From Anodontia alba (taxonomy: Eukaryota; Mollusca; Bivalvia; Lucinida; Lucinidae), in NCBI GenBank assembly GCA_964016985.1, contig OZ024826.1:60620507-60684506 (forward strand): a stretch of DNA of 64,000 nt, given 5' to 3'. The notes under the pieces were generated by a model. It was not told the DNA's origin, did not search any database, and was given only the letters and a program-made list of their open reading frames with translations. Positions 43,824-54,167 of the stretch are shown here, in pieces. Numbering within the stretch: position 1 is the first letter of the stretch; the number at the start of each line of letters is the position of its first letter. The position numbers and the translations under genes are program-made.

Positions 43824-43991
43824 ATGAGACGATTGGTCGCACAATGCAATACGACCATTAATACTGACATATTCTCAAAGTTTTTTATCAGTGCAACAGC
43901 AGTATTATATAGTATTCTTAGTGTTAATGGCAAACTCTTGTACCAAAGGGTCATGGGCTGTACTAGTACTGATTGCTCCCTTCGAGCTTTC
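43824..43991 (+). CDS. Weak candidate 5' exon
   Basis: An ATG-started frame of about 56 codons (MRRLVAQCNTTINTDIFSKF, then FISATAVLYSILSVNG, YQRVMGCTSTDCSLRAF) runs into GTAAGTATA, a consensus donor at 43992. A short hydrophobic stretch could be a signal segment. No downstream exon partner is obvious and I recognise no family. Chance remains plausible. Confidence 0.18.
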
Positions 43992-44024
43992 GTAAGTATA
44001 CTACCTTTTCTTCTTTCTTTCTTT

Positions 44025-44072
44025 AATTAATTTATTTGTTTATTTATTTATTTATTTATTTATTTATTGAAT
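44025..44072. repeat. (TTTA)n microsatellite
   Basis: About ten TTTA repeats following a CTTT-rich stretch. Confidence 0.97.
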
Positions 44073-44074
44073 AT

Positions 44075-45500
44075 AAAGGGTTTATTGCGTACATTTTCAA
44101 AATATATTTGTTGTGCTACACTTTCGCCATGTTGTGAAAATTGCCCTTAATTTTTCAGCTTAATTGATGACAGGTTAGTGTCAAGGCCAACTAAACATAC
44201 TGATACTGCGCTTTCATCAAACGCAATATAAGAAGACCAGGTGCGGCGCAAAGTAACTTCATTACTTAGAGAAACTGTGTTGTAATGAAATGACAAGTTG
44301 CTTAAATGAAACAAGTAATAAAGAAATTCAAGAAGCCCCGCAACCATACATAACATCCATCTCAGATTCCAAGAGGAAGAGCGAACGGATAGGAACAGCC
44401 TCAATCATAACGGACAACTAAATTACAATGTCAAAAAGGATTACAGTCAAACTCCCTTTTCTACAAGTCAGATAATCAGGACACAACAAACACAAGAAGT
44501 AACTACCAAACAGGATGGAACAAAACTAACTCCGCAACCAGGGGGCATACAGAAATAAGAAAGATTGTCGGAATCGTCGCCTTCTTAAGGCCAGCGATTA
44601 AAACACCTTGTGTTCTAAACAAGTTTATAGGAACATAATTTTCATCCTAGGATCTGACATTATTCAACATACATACACTATTGTTCGGTTCCCGTAGAAA
44701 CTTCCTATTAAGTCAGTGCACCACCATGACAGAAAACCATTGAACTACATAACTGCGATGAAACAAAGATAGGGCTCCTGACGTAACAAATAAATTGTCA
44801 GCCAAAGAAAATCAATAGTTAAGCCAAGGCGGGACAGGGCAATGCAATAGTGATGGGTACCTGCCCACGCATAAGACGTAGGTCGGGACAATTACTGAGT
44901 TGAAAATGCAATCCATTGTCATGCAATTAAAAAGGAAAGCGTAAAATATCAACCATGATTGGATTAATAACTATGTATGCAGTTAGCCACATGTAACCAA
45001 TGTTTGCCGCATATAATCAATGCCGTCTTTTTTTATAACTGCTCCGAAAAAAATTCAATTTACCAACAGTTTTCCTAAATGTATAAACTAGATCACCATA
45101 CAAATCTGTTGCAGAAACGCTTTCAAGGTAATGTTGTATTTAGACATTTATTAAGAATGCCATCTATAAAATGTTTGAAAATACCTAACGAAGTTTATTT
45201 TACCCATACCCCTGTTTACAAAGTTTCGAAGCTAGACTTTGTTCGACTACTTTTTAGTCGTTAACATATTAGTATACGCTTGCAAAACGAATAAGTTGAG
45301 AAATTCATAGACATGAGAAACAAGATTTGGAATATTGCCATCAAGGAACGGGAAATTTATAATGACAAAATATTCCGAGGTTGGGATGCCTTGGAAGATA
45401 GTAACAAAATAGCAGACTCAGTCTACCCAATGAATAACGTGTGTAATACCTCTCACGCCCCTAGTAGCTTTAAGTAGAATTCGTCTCACATATAATCAAT
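44075..45500. other. Non-coding DNA; faint PLE-tail resemblance at 44.5-44.6 kb
   Basis: AATCGTCGCCTTCTTAAGGC at about 44571 recalls the CCGCCTTGGAACGG part of PLE tails, with AAAACCAT and AATCAATAGTTAAGCC further on. Otherwise nothing. The frames 44404-44147 and 45079-45264 are not assigned. Confidence 0.35.
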
Positions 45501-45504
45501 GAAA

Positions 45505-45832
45505 TACAGTCGACTCTCGTTACCTCGAAATCCAAGGGACTCTATGAAACACTTCGAGATATTCGTACTTCAACTTATCAGATTTGTGGAACTGAGGAAA
45601 ACAATTAACCGAACAACCACCTTTAACAGAATGAACCTTTAATTTGACTCCCGTTAGTGATATATTGAAAATGTTGTGGAAAAGAGGAGAAATTGCTCCT
45701 AAGGAGTAATTTCTCCTCTTTTCCACAATATTTTGTTGCCTGTTGGTACATCTGTGTTAAAACAGGGACTTTCACTTCGAGATAAGCGGTTATTCGAGCT
45801 AAGCGAGTTCAAGATAACGAGAGTCGACTGTA
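45505..45832. mobile_element. Pogo/Tigger-type MITE with TA duplication
   Basis: TA at both borders encloses CAGTCGACTCTCGTTACCTC and GATAACGAGAGTCGACTG, a terminal inverted repeat of about 23 bp of the pogo/Tigger kind (TA target, CAG start). Further inside, TTCGAGATATTCGTACTTC mirrors CTTCGAGATAAGCGG. The centre is a separate near-perfect palindrome (45668-45734). No transposase. Confidence 0.88.
45668..45734. repeat. 67-bp near-perfect palindrome inside the pogo-type MITE
   Basis: TTGTGGAAAAGAGGAGAAAT faces ATTTCTCCTCTTTTCCACAA, with CTCCTAAGGAG at the tip and two mismatches in about 33 pairs. Confidence 0.93.
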
Positions 45833-45854
45833 ATACCATTTATTGTAATTTCTG

Positions 45855-46370
45855 GAGATACTGTACCACTAGATATGGATAATAAAATATAAATAGTTGC
45901 CTTTGGAAACATAGAACACACACAAGAACGAAAATCGAAGACTCGGGTTCTGTAAGTCTCTTTATTTGCAGTATATATTTTGCGAAGCTGCATATGGCCC
46001 TTAGCAGCGGTTTAAGTGGTATTCGATTTTCAAAGTAACCATAATAGACTTGGTGATCTCAAAGAAAATATAAGTATAATCTGAACTATGATGAAGTACG
46101 GGGAGACGTTTTATGGCCGCCACACGACATTTACCACTAGCTGCTTTTAAGTAAAAGAAAAAATTAAAAGTTCTCTCACGAAAGACAGAATACACAAAAG
46201 AACGAAAATCGAAGTCTCTTCATATGCAGCATGTAGTTTGTGAAGGTGCATATGCCCCTTTGCAGCAGCTCAAGAGGTGTTCGATTTTCAAAGTAACCAA
46301 AATGGGCTCAATACTTCAAATCTAAATAAAAAAAGGGAGATTTGATATCCAAAGAATTAGTTTTTATATG
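45855..46370 (-). repeat. Family D units, reversed, two partial
   Basis: On the minus strand: GAAAATCGAATACCACTTAA, then CTCCCCGTACTTCATCATAG and GTGTGGCGGCCATAAAACGT. The first unit starts at GTTGCCTTTGGAAACATAGA on the plus strand. The units abut a Penelope-like RT relic. Confidence 0.75.
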
Positions 46371-46389
46371 ATCAAAATCCAGTAAGACA

Positions 46390-46700
46390 AATCCAGTCAG
46401 TCGGGCTTTCGAAAAACAAAATGTTATAAATATTAAGCAATTCATCTGGATACCTAGAAATTGAGTTGAAACCATAAATCGAATCACAATGGATTTTAAT
46501 CGGACAGTGACAACATGCGGTATCTATGGTAACAAAATAAAAACGGATCAACAATACGAAGAGCACAGTTAGCCGACATCGGAATACCAGCAATATGTCT
46601 ATGGAGTGTAGTTTTAAATCTAATAAATGGATTGCTCAAAAGATAAATGAGGGTTTACGGCAGTAGGTCGGGTCAGACTCTACGACGGTGCCAACCTAGA
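46390..46700 (-). pseudogene. Penelope-like RT fragment
   Basis: On the minus strand about 46610-46450 reads NPFIRFKTTLHRHIAGIPMS then ANCA and DPFLFCYHRY, aligned by eye with FIRFGTKL...GIPMGTNCAPL..DLFLFCYE of the copy at 2.7-3.0 kb. Further down the frame breaks, and a box like YLDD is seen only as YPDE. It is short and highly decayed. Confidence 0.6.
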
Positions 46701-46704
46701 TCTT

Positions 46705-47480
46705 TCAGAGGGTCGATTCCTAATGTTATGGTTTTGTTCGGACCCTGAGTCTTTCAACCAGTGGTTTCCTTTTGCTCTGGCTGTCAGTATCTGAGGTGTT
46801 TGCCATGAGCCTCATTCTTATTTCTTTGCAACGAACTAATTTGATTTACATATTGCTGTTTTTTTCTGTGATGTTTCACTGACAGAGTTTGGAAACATCT
46901 ATATGTGCCGAAAAGTCATTTTGTATTTTACAAAATTTAAACCTAGGATGATAATTTAATACCAGTAAAATCGATTTACTCCCACCGCCCCCACATCTAC
47001 TGTCCGTTCTAATACGGTGTTTCTGATGTTGTTCTTTCTCGTGACTGCTCGCTGCGGGGCTTTTTTTCCCGTTTTGTTGTTTTTAGTGGATCCTGTCTTG
47101 CATTGTGATCACCATGTTGGGGAAAAGAGAGCTGGTTACTTTGCTTTTCTTTTATTTGTTGTATGTATACTGTCTGTCATGGTTCGTTTGATATTCCTCT
47201 CGGTGTCATTGGTAAGCTATATTCTGTGACTGGCTCTCCATAGACATTTTCGTTAATATTTTTATATATGATTATAAATTATAATTCTTATGATCTTCAG
47301 AAGTTAGAAACAAGTATTTTTTGTTTTTCAGAACTCTCAAAATCAAGAAATTCCTCTTGAGTCAAGAAATTCCTATTGAGGTGTAATCGATATCACTAAT
47401 TTATCCCTAAATATACTAAGTCAATCTGATATTCGATCGCTTTGTTGATAAATGGCATTTTTTTATAAAGTACCGAATGT
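46705..47480. other. Non-coding DNA, possibly PLE-tail-derived in part
   Basis: CTGGCTGTCAGTATCTGAGG and the hydrophobic frame 47017-47229 resemble decayed PLE tail sequence in composition, but I cannot align them with confidence. Nothing else. Confidence 0.3.
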
Positions 47481-47482
47481 GA

Positions 47483-47686
47483 TTAACCCTTTCGCCCATG
47501 AGATTCTGAAGTGGTCTTCCATTCTTGAATTTGGACTTGTCCACTGATGTAAATAGGGGTTTCAGTCTAAAATCAAACACAGAATGGCGAACTATGTAGA
47601 TCCTGATGAGATGTAACGAGCCGTTTCACCAGGGTCTACACTGTTTGCACAGGTATTGGTTTTGTTCTGTCAGGCTGAAAGGTTTA
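47483..47686. mobile_element. TTAA-type MITE with H hairpin, decayed
   Basis: TTAACCCTTTCGCCCATGAG at the left and GGCTGAAAGGTTTA at the right (final TTAA mutated). The H hairpin is at 47587-47648: GTAGATCCTGATGAGATG against CAGGGTCTACACTGTTTGC. Confidence 0.65.
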
Positions 47687-47944
47687 TTTCGAATCTATAT
47701 ATGAACGAAGAAGAGCATGAGTATAACGCCTAGTAGGAAGAGTTGCTTTATAAAATATAGCTGTACTACGCAGTATTTATAAACCTCGTCACCTAATAAC
47801 CTAATAACAGAAAGTGGCGAAGACGTCGAGACTTTATTTTATTTTCTGAAACTAAAAGGGTCCAACAATGTTGCGCTTATAATTATCATTTGTACGCATG
47901 CTTTGTTATTGTTTGTTTTCCCGGTTTCTAATATCAAGCAGGCA

Positions 47945-48155
47945 ATAAAAGATTAAAAAAGGAAGGTAGCCAGGAAGCCACAGCTACGAAGCACAGCCTT
48001 TTTGAGGCACCGAAATGAGAGAAGAGGAACAAATAAAGCCAAAGTAAACGACACATGTGAAACCATCGACTCACAAACAAAGAAGAACTTCAAAACAGTA
48101 ACCGCCTTGGAACGGTCAGAAGGAAAACTGTTCCGGGGGTTAAAACCAGTTTCAA
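47945..48155 (-). repeat. PLE-tail-like fragment
   Basis: AGGAAGGTAGCCAGGAAGCC, AGCACAGCCTTTTTGAGGCA, AGTAACCGCCTTGGAACGGT + CAG and GTTAAAACCAGTTTCAAAG follow the PLE-tail order on the minus strand. Confidence 0.5.
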
Positions 48156-48384
48156 AGTCTGTTAATTTGGAAATATTAATTTGTTCGTAAATATTACCGT
48201 TGAAACACAGTGAAAATGACATCTGTAGAAACGATTTCAATTTTAATTCATTTTGTGCACATAAACGTTCACTGATCAATTTGAAAACCCAAACAAGGAA
48301 CTATATCAGGATTTAAGAAAAGCCTCCTGAACGGGACGGGGACTTAAAATAGTTTTAATTAACCCTTAACTTTCTGTTATTTAA

Positions 48385-48442
48385 GCGAACAGTGCAGGCC
48401 CTGATCAGATGCCACCTTCTGATCTGGGTCTGCACTGTGTGC
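48385..48442. repeat. H hairpin
   Basis: GCGAACAGTGCAGGCCCTGA + TCAGATG pairs with CTTCTGATCTGGGTCTGCAC + TGTGTGC. Confidence 0.88.
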
Positions 48443-48639
48443 CAATGTCCTAGTCCAGGTTTCCAGATAACTCTATTTACACTGCACTCTAACACCACAA
48501 CGACAAGAATAGCGTGGCAAAAATAATCGTCTAACGCGCGATTTGCTTACATTGATTAATGATATTCACGTGAACAACTATAGTACGGCAAGATTAAACT
48601 GAGACATGAACTCAATTCGGTAATCACCGGTTTCCGAAT

Positions 48640-48725
48640 GACTAAGTTAGCCGAACAATGCGAATAGATAAAATGGTAAATTTAAATCACAAGGTCGTGG
48701 GTTCAACTCTCAGCAGAAGCTGGCG
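48640..48725 (+). other. tRNA-like sequence (possible SINE head or tRNA pseudogene)
   Basis: CACAAGGTCGTGGGTTCAAC + TCTCAGC contains a good B box (GGTTCAACTC, about 48700). Upstream CTAAGTTAGCCGAACAATGC could be a degraded A box. The acceptor stem is not closed. Confidence 0.35.
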
Positions 48726-49220
48726 AATTTTTATTGCCTTTTTATGCGATATGAAGACTTGTGTATCTTAATATGTTACATTCAGGTATATAATATAATT
48801 CGGCCAGTAATCGGCATACATTATCGATAGTTTTCTTCCTTTCTTCCAAGAAAAAACGATCTAAACAGACAGTCTTTAAAGGCTCCATATTCCTCAAAAG
48901 CAGACATTTTATTATCCAAGAAAGGTTTAAATATTAATACAATCATAAAATGTGGCACCTGACTTCAGTAAATTCTCTCGAATTTGAACTGGATCAAAAA
49001 TGAAATGATATTTTATTGTATCTCTAAATTAATGTTGATTTTATGGGTTGCTGAACAAAGGGAAATAAAAAGATGAGGAACAACGTTATTTGAACTTATT
49101 TTATTAAAAACATTTTTGTTATGATCGCCCTTCAACGGGTAGATTCACACCTAAACAAGTTAAACAAAATACAACATAAACAATTAACACCCATATTCTT
49201 TGACCAGTGACTTATACGTC
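48726..49220. other. Non-coding DNA, nothing recognised
   Basis: AT-rich; may include the body of a SINE starting at 48.64 kb, but no known SINE domain was found. Confidence 0.4.
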
Positions 49221-49226
49221 GTAGCT

Positions 49227-49469
49227 GGGCCCATTTGTTCAAAGCATCGTTAGCTTAACGAGCTTGTTAGTGGTCAGAATGTTAACTGTTCTAGTAAGTA
49301 CAATTTCCAGTTCACAGGTATTTTTGTTGAAAAATGTGAGTAGCTTTTGCAAATGCAAAAACTACTCACATTTTTGCAGCAAACATTTTACCGTATATTC
49401 CATATTTAATGATCAAAGTTTTAACGATACGTTAACTAACGACATCATTACTTTTGAACAAATGGGCCC
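49227..49469. mobile_element. Family F MITE, copy 2 (intact ends)
   Basis: Perfect 17-bp terminal inverted repeats GGGCCCATTTGTTCAAA / TTTGAACAAATGGGCCC, then CATCGTTAGCTTAACGA mirrored imperfectly by TAACGATACGTTAACTAACG. The inner hairpin ATGTGAGTAGCTTTTGCAAA faces GCAAAAACTACTCACAT. The 101-codon frame across it is a shadow. Confidence 0.9.
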
Positions 49470-49633
49470 TGATATTTGCCAAGGTGGCATACAGTGCGTT
49501 GCATGTGGCAACATTAAATTGATAAACACCGAAATAGTAATCCATACATACCTGGCTTTCAGAAATTGACTTTGCCATCTTTCGATTTTATTGTTACAAA
49601 CAAGAGTGTTAGTACAGTATCGAAATCAGAATG

Positions 49634-49698
49634 ACAAACAGTGCAGATCCTGATGAGAGGTATTACAAGGCGTCTCATCTGGATTTAAACTGTTTGTA
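49634..49698. repeat. H hairpin
   Basis: ACAAACAGTGCAGATCCTGA + TGAGA pairs with TCTCATCTGGATTTAAACTG + TTTGT. Confidence 0.88.
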
Positions 49699-49699
49699 A

Positions 49700-50284
49700 A
49701 TGTATCTCTGTTAGTTACAACAATGGCGGATAGGTATATTTTCCGACCGCCCCTCGTATAGTGTCAAGGATCGAAGGGTTCTGCAGAAAGACAGTAAAGA
49801 ATCTGATCATACAGAGTAGGCTGGCCTACGTCTTCTTTGGAAACAAAGACTGCGACCTCAAGATACAGAGTTTAAGAACTGAGACAATAGGTCCTATAAA
49901 TGTTCTAGAATCTACCAACCCCGGCGGAGGTTTGCGAAAAGTGCCTTGAAAAGACCGAATGGATAATGTCAGTTTAGAAAACTACGAAGGAATTGGGAAG
50001 TTGAAAGACACACCAATTTATGGAAAATAGTAGATTTTGTTGTACTGGGTCTATTCAAGAATAGAAATGTAATGTGGAACGCTGCTCACGCGTCCTAGCC
50101 CATACTTGGGTGATAGTTTGTTTTCAAACAAATCCAAATGAGTAAGGGCCCATATAGGAAATTTCATTTTTATGTGCTGTACATTCATTGATATCATATG
50201 ACATCAACACGTTTTGAAATATTATGGTTTCAAAAGTTGACTGGTATATTTACAAAATGCTGTAAGATTAGTTTGTGTAGTTCT
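49700..50284. other. Non-coding DNA; one unassigned open frame
   Basis: The plus frame 49761-49949 (62 codons) has mixed protein-like composition (QSRLAYVFFGNKDCDLKIQS) but no recognisable motif, no splice context and no partner. It is noted, not called. Confidence 0.3.
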
Positions 50285-50515
50285 TTAACTCTTTCGGTGC
50301 CAAATTTCAGATGGCATACGTCTATTTTTTTTTTATTTTTATTTTTTTTTTTTTTTTCACAGTCTATCGCCTGGAAAGAAGTTTATATGTAAAGTTGAAC
50401 GACTGAATGTCAAATAGCGTAGACCCAGATGAGACGGCTCATATGAGCTGTCTCATCTGGATCTATGCTGTTTGCACAAGCCTATTATTATCATCCCTGG
50501 CAGTGAAAGAGTTAA
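50285..50515. mobile_element. TTAA-flanked piggyBac-like MITE with H hairpin
   Basis: TTAA at both borders, ends CTCTTTCGGTGCC and GGCAGTGAAAGAG, same layout as 22504-22719 but with a T tract of about 40 bp. The H hairpin at 50411-50475 pairs GACCCAGATGAGACGGCTCA with TGAGCTGTCTCATCTGGATC. Confidence 0.88.
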
Positions 50516-50905
50516 GTTTAATCCACAAATGTGGAGCGTTTATTTCTAATACCGAAATAGAACACTGAAAGACGAAAAGTTGAGGAACAATGACAACAGC
50601 GGGATAGTAGCAATAAACGACATGCAAATAACGAATAATTGCAACAGAGTAACCCCATTGAAACGGTTAGCGGAAACCATTACTAGGCAGTGAGGTGACG
50701 GGCGAGCTTCACCTAGATTTGCTCTATCGCTATTTATTCAAAAGCAGCTCAAAATTACAAATATGTGTTCTGTCCAAATACGGTATTCCACCTTATCAGC
50801 AAAACATCATATTAAGACACAAATAATCGCAAATCTGCAATGGAACAAAATCGAGGGCGCCATGGCAATTTGAAATCAGTGGAAAAGAAAAACCACAAGT
50901 TGGAC
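50516..50905. other. Non-coding DNA; faint PLE-tail word
   Basis: CATTGAAACGGTTAGCGGAA and ACCATTACTAGGCAGTG at about 50663-50697 recall PLE tails. Otherwise nothing. Confidence 0.35.
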
Positions 50906-50909
50906 CAAC

Positions 50910-51207
50910 CATCACGGAAACATGCCTATATAATTTTGACCCCCTTAAACCCCACTTTTATATAGTAAAACTGTGGGGGGGGGGGGGGGGCGGTTACAGG
51001 GGTATACATTATTTTTTTTTATTTCTGCTCAAAAACATAGATTGTGGGTACCCGTTAGAACCGCCTCGTCGAGGCGGTTCTAACGAGTACCCACAATCTA
51101 TGTTTTGAGCAGAAATATGAAAAATATCAGATTTTTTTTATCTGAAAACTTTCGTTTTTTTGGCGGTAAAATTTTCAGTATATTTGAATAGGCATGTTTT
51201 CGTAATG
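50910..51207 (+). mobile_element. Family P, copy 9 (L then R arm), G tract in L arm
   Basis: Ends CATCACGGAAACATGCCTAT and GAATAGGCATGTTTTCGTAATG. A run of about 18 G replaces the GGGG of the L arm. The centre is a perfect stem with apex T. Confidence 0.93.
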
Positions 51208-51481
51208 GATTGGGCATTATTGTTCTTTTGAATATCGCCTTCACACTTCTCTACGAATACTGTATGAGGTCATGTCATTTTATATCTAAAGAAGATAGGC
51301 AATCATCGATTGCGCGGCTAAAAACCAGGGGTCTTCCAGCATACGATTCAATAATTATTCCGACAAGCAACTGTAGAAAATAGACTTGAACGCATCCTGT
51401 CCCATGCTGCCACCTTACCTTACTTTCTGTGAAAATCTTGTCTATCATGTTTAAAGTATGTATTTGGATAGACAGGCCTGA

Positions 51482-51830
51482 GCAAATAGTGTAGACCCAG
51501 ATTAGACGCCACAGAACCATTACGAAAACACACCTATTCAAATATAGAGAAAATTTCGCCTCCAAAAACTGTTAATTTTCAGATAAAAATACTCTGATAT
51601 TTTTCATATTTCTGCTCAAAACATAGATTGTGGGTACTCGTTAGAACCGCCTCGGAGAGGCGGTTCTAACGATAACCCACAATCTATGTTTTAAGCAGAA
51701 ATAATAAAAATAATGTATACCCCTGTAAACCCCAGTTTTACTATATAAAAGTGGGGTTTAAGGGGGTCAAATTATATAGGTATGTTTTCGTGATGACGCG
51801 GCCTCTCTTCAGGGTGTACACTGTTATCCA
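51482..51830. repeat. H hairpin split by P copy 10
   Basis: GCAAATAGTGTAGACCCAGA + TTAGACGCC lies left of the P element and GCGGCCTCTCTTCAGGGTGT + ACACTGTT lies right of it. Together they form one H hairpin whose loop received the P insertion. Confidence 0.8.
51518..51795 (-). mobile_element. Family P, copy 10 (R then L arm)
   Basis: Starts CATTACGAAAACACACCTAT, ends TAGGTATGTTTTCGTGATG. The apex is CCTCGGAGAGG. AC stands on both sides, a possible 2-bp duplication. Confidence 0.93.
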
Positions 51831-51939
51831 CTCAACCAGCATTTTTTTGACACAACATTGGGCAGTAAATTGTACTTTTTCAAATTTTAGAACAAGTATG
51901 GTAACGAGTTGAGATACCCGAATATTTAGGGTAAATACG

Positions 51940-52130
51940 GTAGGTAACTGGATACACTATTTAGATATACAGCCATTTTATGAGGGAGACAATTTTTTGT
52001 AACCCTGTTTTCTTCACTTTACACTGCACTAGGCTCTAAAAGGAGTGAATTTGCTGAACAAATCTTTTTATTTTAGGGTTGACCTTTTTGTCAGAAGAGA
52101 GACAAAACCAATTTTGACAGAGCTGTGTTT
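51940..52130. mobile_element. Family C element
   Basis: AACTGGATACACTATTTAGA, TGAGGGAGACAATTTTTTGT, CTCTAAAAGGAGTGAATTTG and TATTTTAGGGTTGACC, then a degraded far end. Confidence 0.6.
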
Positions 52131-52404
52131 TCATTCTACTTATTTACCACATATTAAAAAGACGTCAGCAAAAGTGGCTGAAATTTTATGGAAGAAAGAT
52201 AAATTAGTATTAGACTAAACACACATTTTTCTTTCATCGATGCCGACATTTAGGTTTTTCGAAAATTTATTTCACAGCGTTTTCAAATGTCTATTCATGT
52301 GGACACAAACTGTCAAAATATATAAATCGCACCTTCAGAAAACGCACACATTCGCAAAATCTAATCAGAATAATAAATCGCTGGACGCATTTCAGATAAC
52401 AATA

Positions 52405-52500
52405 ATTGCAACATTTTTGGACATCGAAAGATTCTGATTAGACCAGGCTAATCTGAGTCTTCGTTGGGCGCGTTTTCCCATGTTGCGGCTCTTGTGGTTT
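52405..52500. mobile_element. Family B right-end fragment
   Basis: TTAGACCAGGCTAATCTGAG + TCTTCGTTGGGCGCGTTTTC + CCATGTTGCGGCTC matches the right part of B elements. Confidence 0.55.
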
Positions 52501-52591
52501 CATTATTATATAGCTATAAATATGGAATGATTAAAAATAGGCGATAAAATCCGATAAGCATGCGTGCTGATATCACACGATATCGACACGC

Positions 52592-52869
52592 CATTACGAA
52601 AACACGCCTATACAAATATATAGAAAATTTCATCTCCAAAAACTGAAAATTTTCAGATGAAAAACTCTGATATTTTTCCTATTTCTGCTCAAAACATAGA
52701 TTGTGGGTACTCGTTAGAACCGCCTCGACGAGGCGGTTCTAACGAGTACCACAATCTATGTTTTTGAGCAGAAATAAGAAAAATAATATATACCCCTGTA
52801 AACCCCAGTTTTACTATATAAAAGTGGGGTTTGAGGGGGTCAAAATTATATAGGCATGTTTTCGTGATG
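52592..52869 (-). mobile_element. Family P, copy 11 (R then L arm)
   Basis: Starts CATTACGAAAACACGCCTAT, ends TAGGCATGTTTTCGTGATG. Near-perfect central stem with apex A; one base of GTACCCAC is missing on the right arm. C on both flanks. Confidence 0.94.
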
Positions 52870-53282
52870 CTTACTTGATATTTCATGCTTATTTGGATAC
52901 ATTCGCATGTTACCATTATATGACATCGCACTTGTGCAAAAACGATATCGCTTTTGTATCATCAATTTCGCACTGTTGTAAGAATTGCTTTCAGATAAAG
53001 ACTTTTCACAGAATTTTGCCTATAAAGCATTTAATCGATCAAATCAATTTATAGCTATACAATAAAATGGTCATTGCACTGATATTGGTGAATATTGTCC
53101 CTCGTTTGGATACCTACGGACACTTGCAAGCTCGTGTTATTCGATGTCCCAACTCGGGATAACATTCACTTATATCAGTGCAATAACACTATATTATTGT
53201 AGACAGATATTACATGTATGTATTAGGAAGTTTATATGATCGACATCTCTGGCGATTTGCAGACCAAAAACAAATTCCTCTC
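52870..53282. other. Non-coding DNA, nothing recognised
   Basis: TATCAGTGCAATAA near 53172 faces TTGCACTGATAT near 53073, bracketing about 110 bp: a small inverted repeat of unknown origin. No gene. Confidence 0.4.
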
Positions 53283-53333
53283 CAAACAGTGTAGATCCTG
53301 ATGAGACGGCTCGTAAGGATTTACACCGGTTGC
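53283..53333. repeat. H hairpin, shortened
   Basis: CCAAACAGTGTAGATCCTGA + TGAGACGGCTCG, then AGGATTTACACCGGTTGC; most of the right stem is deleted. Confidence 0.75.
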
Positions 53334-53676
53334 TATTCTGTTTTCTCTTTGATCAAAACCCCTATTTGCAGCAGTGGATTCAAGGATGGGAGAGTCCACT
53401 TCAGAAACTAAAGGAGGAAAGGATTAATATAATCTGCAGTGTCCAATGATCATGTCAGCCGGCGGACAAAGAATGGCATTCTTATACTGCACACATGCAC
53501 TGGCTAATCCAGACTTTTGTTTTGTGAATATGCCTCGAAGATATATTTTGTTTGACGCGGTCCAGCTGATAAAATTTCTATATATTATGTGTAAAATGAT
53601 TTATAACCTTCTAACCAATGAATTTCCATATTCACATCTTGTGTGCTGTTGAAACCTTTGAAACAAATGTTGTTCT

Positions 53677-53678
<2 letters not shown>

Positions 53679-53714
<36 letters not shown>

Positions 53715-53815
53715 CTCTAATTTTATATTTCATTATTATTATTACTATTATTATTATTATCGTTATTATTCATTTTACTATTATTATTATTATTATTATT
53801 ATTATCATTATTGGA
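53679..53815. repeat. (GT)n and (ATT)n microsatellites
   Basis: (GT)17 at 53679-53712, then ATT repeats with interruptions at about 53727-53812. The 89-codon frame through them is an artefact. Confidence 0.97.
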
Positions 53816-54165
53816 ATAACTGCTGAATTTGTTGAACCATTAACTATTTCCTCATTTACACAATGCATGTGTTTATTATGCAAGTAAATGCATAAAAGGT
53901 TTCAGATCGGATAATCATGTACCTTCGTGCATTAAACAGTAACAAAGTTATGGTTATTTACGCTTTCTTGACATAGCACTTTGTGGAAAGTTAGTTTTTG
54001 GGCGATGTCAAGAAGCCAGTACGACTCAAGACTGTCAAAATATAATACAACACAGAATAATAACATAAATTACAGACATGGATAATTTGTAATAACAAAA
54101 CTCAGTTCGTAGCGAAGTATATTCAGTAACTGAACAGAAACTAACTAAGGACATGTGTCAGCACC
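53816..54165. other. Non-coding DNA, nothing recognised
   Basis: No feature seen. Confidence 0.4.
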
Positions 54166-54167
54166 GT

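Noticed and set aside
53618..53887. 89-codon ORF
   Set aside because: It runs through (GT)n and (ATT)n microsatellites (poly-Val/Cys and poly-Ile).
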